5,452 nt of DNA, from assembly GCA_021204565.1 (NCBI GenBank), contig JAJPZE010000093.1, positions 1 to 5,452 on the forward strand. The letters are read 5' to 3'. Shown here one piece after another: positions 1-5,452 of the stretch; the stretch's first letter is position 1, and every line of letters begins with the position of its first letter. The position numbers were made by a program, and so were the translations under genes. Source of the stretch: Prevotella sp. Lineage in GTDB: Bacteria > Bacteroidota > Bacteroidia > Bacteroidales > Bacteroidaceae. The notes under the pieces were generated by a model, which saw only the letters and a program-made list of their open reading frames with translations, was not told the origin of the DNA and searched no databases.

Positions 1-326
1 GAGATAATATTCTTCTCCTTGCGATATAGCGTTATAAAGGAGTTTGCCATAAACTGCACCATATCCTCCCTGTCTTGTTTCAGGACAAGAGCAATGAACT
101 CCTTTGTTACCGGCGACGGATTGCCGCCGCACGCCAAGAGGAGTATCCGTTGCTTCTCTTCCTTTGCCAACATCGGATTGTCTACGGTCTTGCGAAGCTG
201 CGGCACGTTGATATAACTCTGCGCTAACATACGCATATCCGCATACACGCGCTCTTTCACGTCCGGCTTCTTGATACTTCCGAGCAAAGCGCGCGCATAG
301 CGAACCGATATTACTCCCGTATTCAT
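1..326 (-). CDS. atpH: F1Fo ATP synthase subunit delta, 5' part
   Basis: Partial gene: the ATG at 324-326 opens a frame that stays open to the left edge and gives 108 residues, about 60% of the usual ~180. The product begins MNTGVISVRYARALL; the RYAxAL block is the signature start of delta (OSCP), whose helical N-terminal domain clamps the top of the F1 head to subunit b. Further family-like features are the segment around NPMLAKEEKQRIL (50-62) and the long helix running into the YRKEKN stretch near residues 101-106. The C-terminal domain that binds b lies outside the window. It follows atpF after 11 bases, which fits the order b-delta, with atpA and atpG expected next. There is no frameshift in the visible part. 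Confidence 0.93.
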   Translation of the reverse strand, partial: MNTGVISVRYARALLGSIKKPDVKERVYADMRMLAQSYINVPQLRKTVDNPMLAKEEKQRILLLACGGNPSPVTKEFIALVLKQDREDMVQFMANSFITLYRKEKNII

Positions 327-337
327 ACCTGGGTGAA

Positions 338-847
338 TTATTTGCCGACAGCCGCCTCGTCTAATATGCGGGAGATGAGTTGCATCTGTTGCTTGTCGGT
401 GTGCAGGTTCTGCCGAATAACCTTTTCGGCAATCTCCACGGACAACTTAGCCACCTGCGAGCGTATCTCCCGCAGCGAGGCTTGCTTCTCGTTTGCAATC
501 TGTATCGTCGCCTCTTGGAGGATACGATCCGCTTCCGTCTTGGCTTTACGGCGGGCTTCCTCAACGATTGCATCGCGCGTTTGCGCCGCCTCCTTTATGA
601 TGGAGGCTTGTTGCTCGCGCGCTTTCTGCACTATCGCTTCGCTCTCCTGCTGTATGTTCGCCAACCGTTCCGCCGCCTCGTGGGCATTCTTCAAGCTCTC
701 GTCTATATACTTCTTCCGCTTCTCCACCATATTCGTAATGACAGGGAAACCGTATTTAGCGAGCACAAAGAACACCACAAGGAACGCGGCAAGCATCCAT
801 ACAAGCAAGCCGAGATCGGGAGTGAGTATTGACGGGAGACTCTCCAT
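338..847 (-). CDS. atpF: F1Fo ATP synthase subunit b (peripheral stalk)
   Basis: Peripheral stalk subunit that holds the alpha/beta head against the rotating shaft. The 169-residue protein has a short periplasmic N-terminus, one membrane helix at about 12-31 (LGLLVWMLAAFLVVFFVLAK), then a long charged, Ala/Glu/Lys/Arg-rich helix from about 40 to 145 that should dimerise as the stalk. The C-terminal block QVAKLSVEIAEKVI at 131-144 matches the conserved delta-binding end of the family. Only one b-type gene is visible, so a homodimer is expected unless a b' gene lies elsewhere. The ATG is 29 bases after the atpE stop and atpH begins 11 bases after this stop. No strong Shine-Dalgarno sequence precedes the start. 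Confidence 0.97.
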   Translation of the reverse strand: MESLPSILTPDLGLLVWMLAAFLVVFFVLAKYGFPVITNMVEKRKKYIDESLKNAHEAAERLANIQQESEAIVQKAREQQASIIKEAAQTRDAIVEEARRKAKTEADRILQEATIQIANEKQASLREIRSQVAKLSVEIAEKVIRQNLHTDKQQMQLISRILDEAAVGK

Positions 848-876
848 TCCAATCTATTTATAGGATATGAGTCCCG

Positions 877-1110
877 TTATTTAATAAGGAATGCGCAGGC
901 TGCAATGGCGAACAACGCACACCCCTCCACGAATGCGGAGGTAAGAATCATGTTCGTCATAATATTGCCCGATGCTTCCGGCTGGCGTGCTATACCCTCC
1001 ATCGCGTGCCCGCCAATCAAACCGATACCAATACCCGCACCTATCACCGCCAAGCCAGCGCCAATACCGCAACCCATTGCTGCAATACCGTCTAATAATA
1101 ATGAAATCAT
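877..1110 (-). CDS. atpE: F1Fo ATP synthase subunit c (rotor ring)
   Basis: Hairpin proteolipid that oligomerises into the rotating membrane ring. At 77 residues it is close to E. coli (79). Helix 1 (about 9-33) holds the glycine-rich packing motif, with G24, G26, G28 and G30 but V22 at the first glycine position. The polar loop is ARQPE at 41-45. Helix 2 (about 50-75) carries the ion-binding E62 in AFVEGCALFA. The sodium-type ligands are absent: I29 replaces the helix-1 Gln and G63 replaces the Ser after the Glu, so proton coupling is inferred. Three cysteines (14, 64, 72) are present, which is many for this family. The gene sits between atpB and atpF, as in almost all atp operons, behind an A-rich leader. 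Confidence 0.98.
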   Translation of the reverse strand: MISLLLDGIAAMGCGIGAGLAVIGAGIGIGLIGGHAMEGIARQPEASGNIMTNMILTSAFVEGCALFAIAACAFLIK

Positions 1111-1165
1111 AATCTTAAGTTTTAATAGTTATTTAATTATTCGTTTGTTAGTTATTATGTTGTAT
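1111..1165 (-). promoter_or_regulatory. A-rich leader upstream of atpE
   Basis: This 55-base gap between the atpB stop and the atpE ATG is the longest spacer inside the atp cluster. By hand count of the minus strand it has 31 A, 15 T, 7 C and 2 G, about 16% GC, far below the flanking genes. It contains no Shine-Dalgarno sequence, no TAnnTTTG promoter match and no stable hairpin, and the 8-mer AATAACTA occurs twice. In Bacteroidota, translation initiation relies on A-rich unstructured leaders rather than Shine-Dalgarno pairing, so a role in boosting translation of the multi-copy c subunit is a reasonable inference. Confidence 0.4.
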
Positions 1166-2197
1166 TTATTCTTCTTCTTTATGCGCCAAACCGATGAATA
1201 CGGCCGAGAGGAGAGTGAATACGTATGCCTGCACGAACGCGACAAGGAACTCCAAGCAGTTCGCAAACAAAAGCATAATCACTCCGAAGATATTCAGCCC
1301 GATACCGAACCCGACGCTAATCGTCCAACCGAGGAAGATTACACACGTGAACGAGAGGATTACCGCGTGCCCCGCCATCATATTCGCGAATAGACGAATC
1401 ATCAGCGCAAACGGCTTGGTGAACACTCCGACCAACTCTATCACCGGCAACAACGGCACCGGACATTTCAACGCCAACGGCACATGAGGCCAGAAGATGT
1501 CTTTCCAATACTCCTTGTTTCCGAACAAGTTGATTGCCATCATAGAGAATAAAGCGAGCAGGAATGTAACGTTGATATTGCCCGTAACATTGGCTCCGCC
1601 GGGAAAGATTGGCAACAGACCAAGCATATTAGTTGTAAGGATGAAGAAGAAAACGGTAAGCAAATACGGGGCGTAAGGCTTATAATGTTTCTCCCCGATA
1701 GATGATTTGACAATATCGTCATTCACCATCATCACCAACATCTCCATACATCCGACAAAGCCCTTAGGCGCTTCGCTCCGTTCGTTCCGTTTCTTATACC
1801 AACCCGCAAGCGAGAGGAAGAGAACCACGAGGATAATAACCACTATCCATATTTGCGCCACCGACTTGGTTATACTCAAATCCAAAGGGCGCACAATACT
1901 GCCGTCCGGTAATGTCTCGTATATCTTCCCATGCCGCTCCTCGTTGAAGAAGAACTGCGCGGGCAGGTGCTCCGCAGTGCCCGCGAACCATTTCCCCGTG
2001 CCGCCGCTACGCACAATTATCGGCAACGGAATGCTTACCGGCTTGCCTTTATACGTGTACACATGCCACTCGTAAGCATCGGAGATATGCTCTAATACAA
2101 TCTCCGGAATATCAACCGTCGCCGTCTCTTCGGCATGAAGCAGGGCGGGGGAAAGGAATATCAGGAGTAGTATAAAAAGGTTTCTAACAGCTTTCAT
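1166..2197 (-). CDS. atpB: F1Fo ATP synthase subunit a with periplasmic extension
   Basis: Membrane stator subunit that forms the two ion half-channels against the c-ring. Residues 1-22 look like a signal peptide (hydrophobic core LFILLLIFLSPALL, then HAEE), followed by an extension of about 90 residues before the first canonical helix at 113-134. This explains the 343-residue length against 271 in E. coli and is typical of Bacteroidota. Further helices lie at about 176-198, 207-226 and from 246 to 337. The essential arginine is R268 in MIRLFANMMAGH. Q323 matches E. coli Q252. H277 and E316 occupy the E. coli E219 and H245 positions, so this pair is swapped, as in mitochondria and many bacteria. 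The C-terminus ends in HKEEE on the cytoplasmic side. ATG was chosen because it gives the signal peptide; the upstream 27-base spacer is A/T-rich with no Shine-Dalgarno sequence. Confidence 0.98.
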   Translation of the reverse strand: MKAVRNLFILLLIFLSPALLHAEETATVDIPEIVLEHISDAYEWHVYTYKGKPVSIPLPIIVRSGGTGKWFAGTAEHLPAQFFFNEERHGKIYETLPDGSIVRPLDLSITKSVAQIWIVVIILVVLFLSLAGWYKKRNERSEAPKGFVGCMEMLVMMVNDDIVKSSIGEKHYKPYAPYLLTVFFFILTTNMLGLLPIFPGGANVTGNINVTFLLALFSMMAINLFGNKEYWKDIFWPHVPLALKCPVPLLPVIELVGVFTKPFALMIRLFANMMAGHAVILSFTCVIFLGWTISVGFGIGLNIFGVIMLLFANCLEFLVAFVQAYVFTLLSAVFIGLAHKEEE

Positions 2198-2224
2198 TAT
2201 ATAATAAATAATGTGTATCCGACA

Positions 2225-2650
2225 TCACTTATACAGTTTGCCGTTCTCACGAGAGAAGAAAAAGGAATGAAGAATAAGGGCAACAACGTAATAGAGAGCC
2301 AACCAGCCGACATACGGCAACATAGCGTCACGCCCGACGATGAGGTACGCAACGAACATCACAACCAACGCCGCAAACATACGCGAAGCGGTAACGGCGG
2401 TATGAAAGTTGGGCAGGCGGTCGATATGATACGTTGCCGTGCGAAGCCACAGCATAATGACCAATACCGTCTCCACCACCGCGAACAGGAACGCCACGAT
2501 AAGCGGCGCACCGACTGACATGCCGTACCCGACGTGTAACAGCGACATCACGCACCGAGCCACGCACAGCAACGCAACGTATACGCACATGCACAACGCC
2601 ACATGCCGGCTCGCATCGTTCTTTATATTATTGTCTCCGCCCGTTCTCAT
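2225..2650 (-). CDS. Four-helix membrane protein, AtpI-like position
   Basis: Unrecognised by sequence; 141 residues from the chosen ATG. Four hydrophobic segments are visible at about 17-39, 48-69, 88-106 and 111-131, with a polar N-terminus and a basic C-terminal tail. R32 in helix 1 and E60 in helix 2 are charges inside membrane segments, and helix 1 carries four cysteines (20, 22, 29, 33). Size, helix number and position just before atpB resemble AtpI, the small Fo-associated protein implicated in c-ring assembly or Mg2+ supply, and Bacteroidota atp clusters commonly carry an uncharacterised gene here. Homology to AtpI is inference. I chose the ATG 4 bases after the atpC stop, with GGAG about 10 bases upstream. 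A GTG at 2668 would add six residues and overlap atpC by 14 bases, and has an AGGTGA upstream, so it remains possible. Confidence 0.8.
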   Translation of the reverse strand: MRTGGDNNIKNDASRHVALCMCVYVALLCVARCVMSLLHVGYGMSVGAPLIVAFLFAVVETVLVIMLWLRTATYHIDRLPNFHTAVTASRMFAALVVMFVAYLIVGRDAMLPYVGWLALYYVVALILHSFFFSRENGKLYK

Positions 2651-2654
2651 ACCA

Positions 2655-2897
2655 TTATATCTCCACACATACGCTCACCTCGTCGTCCTTAACGGATACG
2701 AACCCGGCGCGTATCAGTTTGCTTTTCTTCCCTCCCGACACGACATACTCCACCGCCCCGGTCTCCAAAGAGGAGATAAGCGGAGCATGTTTGCCGAGTA
2801 TCTCAAAGCGTCCCGACGTGCCTGGCAAGGCAACACTCGCCACATCGCCGTCGAACTCTATCCGCTCGGGAGAAATTATCTTCAAATGCAACGCCAT
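2655..2897 (-). CDS. atpC: F1Fo ATP synthase subunit epsilon, short form
   Basis: Central-stalk subunit that binds gamma and the c-ring. The 80-residue product is only the N-terminal beta-sandwich: SPERIEF at 9-15, LPGTSGRFEIL at 24-34 and KHAPLIS at 36-42 match the conserved core, and the protein stops right after the last predicted strand. The two-helix C-terminal domain found in the ~139-residue E. coli protein is absent. Because that domain performs autoinhibition in E. coli and Bacillus relatives, this enzyme presumably lacks that brake. The stop is clean and the next gene is in place, so this is a natural short form as seen across Bacteroidota and Chlorobi, not a broken gene. The ATG is 6 bases after the atpD stop. 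An AGGGA sequence inside the end of atpD, about 10 bases upstream, may serve as a weak ribosome binding site. Confidence 0.96.
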   Translation of the reverse strand: MALHLKIISPERIEFDGDVASVALPGTSGRFEILGKHAPLISSLETGAVEYVVSGGKKSKLIRAGFVSVKDDEVSVCVEI

Positions 2898-2903
2898 ATC
2901 GTT

Positions 2904-4418
2904 TTATCCCTGTGCGGCGGCGAGAATCTTCTTGCCTTTCTCTATTGCCTGCTCTATCGTACCCACGTTGAGGAACGCCTGTTCGGGCAGGTCGTCAAGT
3001 TCGCCGTTAAGAATCATATTGAAGCCCTTTATGGTGTCTTCAATGCTGACCATCTCTCCCTTCACGCCGGTAAATTGCTCAGCAACAGTAAACGGCTGGG
3101 AAAGGAAACGCTGTACCCTCCGGGCGCGGTTGACGGTCGTCTTGTCCTCGTCGGAGAGCTCGTCCATACCGAGAATAGCGATGATGTCTTGAAGCTCCTT
3201 ATATGTCTGGAGTATCTGCTTCACACGTTGCGCGCAGTCGTAATGTTCCTTGCCTACAATCAAGGGATCAAGTATGCGCGATGTCGAGCCGAGCGGGTCG
3301 ACAGCCGGATAGATACCTAATTGCGTGATGGCGCGGGAGAGTTCCGTCGTCGCGTCAAGGTGCGTAAAGGTCGTCGCGGGCGCGGGGTCGGTCAAGTCAT
3401 CAGCCGGTACATACACCGCCTGTACAGATGTAATGGAGCCCGTCTTCGTGGATGTGATGCGCTCTTGCATAACCCCCATCTCCGAAGCAAGTGTCGGTTG
3501 ATAACCCACAGCGGAGGGCATACGCCCCAACAACGCGGACACCTCCGAACCCGCTTGCGTGAAGCGGAAGATATTGTCGATAAAGAACAATATATCGCCG
3601 CCCTGGTCGCGGAACTGCTCCGCTACCGTCAGACCCGACAACGCAACCGATGAGCGTGCGCCCGGCGGCTCGTTCATCTGACCATAAACCAATGTCGCCT
3701 GGCTCTTCTTCAACTCTTCCGGGTCGACTAACGACAGATCCCATTTGCCCTCAGCCATCGCCGCCTTGAACTTCTCGCCGTACTTTATCACGCCCGACTC
3801 TATCATCTCGCGGATAAGGTCATTACCCTCACGAGTGCGTTCGCCTACTCCCGCAAACACGGAGAACCCGCTGTGTCCGTTGGCGATGTTGTTAATCAGC
3901 TCCATAATGAGCACCGTCTTGCCTACGCCGGCGCCGCCGAAGAGCCCTATCTTGCCCCCTTTCATATAAGGCTCCAAGAGGTCAATCACCTTAATACCCG
4001 TCGAGAGCATCTCCTTCTTAGTCGATAATTCTTCAAACGACGGGGCGGGACGGTGTATCGGATACGCCCCCTCGCGGTTGAACTCCGCCATCCCGTCAAT
4101 CGGATGACCCGTAACGTTAAGCATACGCCCTTTAATCTGTTCGCCCGACGGCATCGATATCGGACCGCCTAACGGCACAGCCTCCAAACCGCGTTGCAAG
4201 CCGTCGGTGTTGTCCATCGCCACGCAACGGACGGTGTCTTCACCAATATGTTGCTGCACCTCAACTATTAGCTCACGCCCGTCGGGACGCTTCAAAGCCA
4301 CTGCATCAAAGATTTTAGGAAGCACTTCCTCCGGATCCCGTCCCTCCGTGTCGAAGTATATATCAACCACCGGACCGATTATCTGGGATATGCGTCCCGT
4401 AATTTGTGTCTTGCTCAT
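2904..4418 (-). CDS. atpD: F1Fo ATP synthase subunit beta (catalytic)
   Basis: Catalytic subunit of the F1 head, which makes ATP from ADP and phosphate on the cytoplasmic side as the rotor turns. Domains: N-terminal beta barrel (about 5-85), nucleotide-binding core (about 90-390), C-terminal helical domain (about 390-504). Walker A is GGAGVGKT at 161-168 with K167; GERTREGND at 192-200 supplies the catalytic E193; Walker B is LFFID at 277-281 with D281; YGQMNEPPGAR is at 245-255; the rotor-contacting DELSDED loop is at 419-425. Length is 504 against about 460 in E. coli. Much of the difference is a charged insertion of about 26 residues near 212-240, just before the ATLVYGQ block, as I recall for Bacteroidota beta subunits. 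The gene starts the atp cluster, and atpC follows after 6 bases. Assignment is certain. Confidence 0.99.
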   Translation of the reverse strand: MSKTQITGRISQIIGPVVDIYFDTEGRDPEEVLPKIFDAVALKRPDGRELIVEVQQHIGEDTVRCVAMDNTDGLQRGLEAVPLGGPISMPSGEQIKGRMLNVTGHPIDGMAEFNREGAYPIHRPAPSFEELSTKKEMLSTGIKVIDLLEPYMKGGKIGLFGGAGVGKTVLIMELINNIANGHSGFSVFAGVGERTREGNDLIREMIESGVIKYGEKFKAAMAEGKWDLSLVDPEELKKSQATLVYGQMNEPPGARSSVALSGLTVAEQFRDQGGDILFFIDNIFRFTQAGSEVSALLGRMPSAVGYQPTLASEMGVMQERITSTKTGSITSVQAVYVPADDLTDPAPATTFTHLDATTELSRAITQLGIYPAVDPLGSTSRILDPLIVGKEHYDCAQRVKQILQTYKELQDIIAILGMDELSDEDKTTVNRARRVQRFLSQPFTVAEQFTGVKGEMVSIEDTIKGFNMILNGELDDLPEQAFLNVGTIEQAIEKGKKILAAAQG

Positions 4419-4470
4419 TTATCAGTCTTTAATTTATTAGTTTCCGTTTATAACAACCCGACAGGATGTT
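4419..4470 (-). other. pfkA-atpD spacer, no clear terminator
   Basis: This 52-base gap separates the pfkA stop from the atpD ATG. On the minus strand it begins with a weak, imperfect hairpin (AACATCC with GGGTTGTT, loop TGTC), but no run of T follows, so it does not look like an intrinsic terminator. The half next to atpD is A/T-rich and has no Shine-Dalgarno sequence, ending in GACTGATAA before the ATG. I found no match to the Bacteroidota -7 element (TAnnTTTG). Read-through from pfkA into the atp genes is therefore possible but not shown. Confidence 0.4.
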
Positions 4471-5448
4471 TTATATGCTCAATTCGTCGAGTACTTTAAT
4501 GAGTTTCATATCGAACGGCTTGTCGGAACGTATCGCTTCAGTGAACGGCACGTACACAACCTCGTTGTTCCTCACCCCGACCATGATATTGCGCTGCCCC
4601 TGCATTATCGCCTCAATAGCGCCTACGCCCGTGCGCCCCGCAAGGATACGATCACGAGCCGACGGGGTGCCGCCGCGCTGCAAATGCCCTAATATCGACA
4701 CGCGTACATCCATATCGGGGAACTCGTTACGTACTCGCTCGGCGTAATACATCGCGCCGCACTTCGGGCTTTCCGACACAATCACTATACAGCTCTTCTT
4801 CGATTTGCGTATTCCCCGGTGCATAAACTCCGCCAACTGGTCAACTTCCGTGCTCTCCTCAGGTATAATCGCCGCTTCTGCGCCGCACGCTATCGCCGAG
4901 TTCTGGGCAAGAAAACCCGCATCACGCCCCATCACCTCAACGAAGAAGATCCGCTCGTGGCTCTGGCACGTGTCCCGTATACGGTCGACGCACTCCATTA
5001 TCGTGTTCAACGTCGTATCGTATCCGATAGTGTTGTCAGTGCCGTAAAGGTCGTTGTCAATCGTGCCCGGCAAACCCACGACACATACATCGTACTCCTG
5101 CGCGAATATCTTTGCGCCCGTCAAAGAACCGTTACCGCCGATAACCACCAACGCATCAATACCCCGCTTCGTCATATTCTTGTGTGCGCGGGCGCGCCCC
5201 TCCGCCGTCATAAACTCCTTTGAACGCGCCGTCTTAAGTATCGTGCCGCCCCGGCAGATAATGCCCGATACATCCTCTGTGGTGAATGGCTTCATATCGT
5301 CGTTTATGAGCCCTTCCCAGCCGCGATATATCCCGAAAATCTTGAAACCATTATATATACCGGCGCGCGTGACGGCTCTTATAGCAGCATTCATACCGGG
5401 AGCATCGCCGCCGGATGTCAGAATGCCGATTGTCTTTATAACTGCCAT
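4471..5448 (-). CDS. pfkA: ATP-dependent 6-phosphofructokinase
   Basis: Cytoplasmic glycolytic enzyme that phosphorylates fructose-6-phosphate to fructose-1,6-bisphosphate. The 325-residue product matches the usual length (about 320) of group A PFKs. Visible motifs: GGDAPGMN at 13-20 (nucleotide loop), R75, GGNGS at 104-108, PGTIDND at 127-133 with the catalytic base D131 and D133, R166, MGR at 173-175, E226, R249, and GHLQRGG at 254-260 for the sugar phosphate. G107 and G128 are the small residues expected in ATP-using rather than pyrophosphate-using enzymes. Effector-site residues R24, R28, R158 and E191 are present, so allosteric control is plausible. One oddity: N106 replaces the Asp that normally contacts Mg-ATP (D103 in bacterial numbering). 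The ATG lies 4 bases from the window edge, so no upstream signal can be judged. It ends 52 bases before atpD on the same strand. Family assignment is firm; altered activity is inference. Confidence 0.96.
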   Translation of the reverse strand: MAVIKTIGILTSGGDAPGMNAAIRAVTRAGIYNGFKIFGIYRGWEGLINDDMKPFTTEDVSGIICRGGTILKTARSKEFMTAEGRARAHKNMTKRGIDALVVIGGNGSLTGAKIFAQEYDVCVVGLPGTIDNDLYGTDNTIGYDTTLNTIMECVDRIRDTCQSHERIFFVEVMGRDAGFLAQNSAIACGAEAAIIPEESTEVDQLAEFMHRGIRKSKKSCIVIVSESPKCGAMYYAERVRNEFPDMDVRVSILGHLQRGGTPSARDRILAGRTGVGAIEAIMQGQRNIMVGVRNNEVVYVPFTEAIRSDKPFDMKLIKVLDELSI

Positions 5449-5452
5449 AATC

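Noticed and set aside
333..863. A 176-codon plus-strand frame opposite atpF
   Set aside because: It is the mirror of a coiled-coil gene with regular codon periodicity; the Ser/Cys/Ala-rich product looks like no known protein.
905..1393. Plus-strand frame spanning atpE and the end of atpB
   Set aside because: It is antisense to two certain genes and its composition changes abruptly at the A/T-rich spacer, as expected for a chance frame.
2655..2897. atpC as a truncated pseudogene
   Set aside because: Although only 80 residues, it ends cleanly after a complete beta-sandwich and matches the short epsilon form known in Bacteroidota and Chlorobi.
2439..3320. A 293-codon open frame on the plus strand
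   Set aside because: It lies antisense across the small membrane gene, atpC and the end of atpD, all of which have clear family or contextual support. Its translation has no recognisable domain, and long antisense frames are common opposite such genes.
4452..4470. Possible terminator hairpin after pfkA
   Set aside because: The stem is short, includes a wobble and a bulge, and is followed by ATAAACGG rather than a T run.
4471..5448. Pyrophosphate-dependent PFK
   Set aside because: The residues matching the PPi-type Asp and Lys are glycines (G107, G128), which is the ATP-type pattern.

Overview
This window is a tightly packed, single-strand stretch of bacterial housekeeping genes. All genes read on the minus strand, so transcription runs from the right end (5452) to the left end (1). 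In order of transcription they are: pfkA (6-phosphofructokinase), atpD (F1 beta), atpC (F1 epsilon), a small four-helix membrane protein in an AtpI-like position, atpB (Fo a), atpE (Fo c), atpF (Fo b), and the first 108 codons of atpH (F1 delta), which runs off the left edge. No tRNA, rRNA, mobile element, CRISPR array or convincing terminator is visible, and no stretch over 60 bases lacks a gene.

The organism is most likely a member of the Bacteroidota, probably Bacteroidales, with a roughly balanced GC content. The evidence is convergent. The atp genes are in the rearranged beta-epsilon-first order. The a subunit has a signal peptide and a long periplasmic N-terminal extension. Epsilon is only 80 residues and lacks the C-terminal helical domain. 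Beta is 504 residues with an insertion before the LVYGQMNEPPGAR block. Most start codons lack a Shine-Dalgarno sequence, and spacers are A/T-rich. Genus cannot be assigned from this sequence alone.

The genes work together as follows. PfkA commits fructose-6-phosphate to glycolysis using ATP. The atp genes encode the membrane ATP synthase: beta carries the catalytic sites, epsilon sits on the rotor stalk, a and c form the ion path, b and delta form the peripheral stalk. The missing atpA and atpG are expected just beyond position 1. The c subunit lacks the sodium-ligand pattern, so proton coupling is inferred.

I do not see an obviously new system. The points most worth a second look are an Asp-to-Asn change at the usual Mg-ATP residue of PfkA, the uncharacterised four-helix protein with buried charges and a cysteine cluster, the very A-rich leader in front of atpE, and the pfkA-atp linkage.
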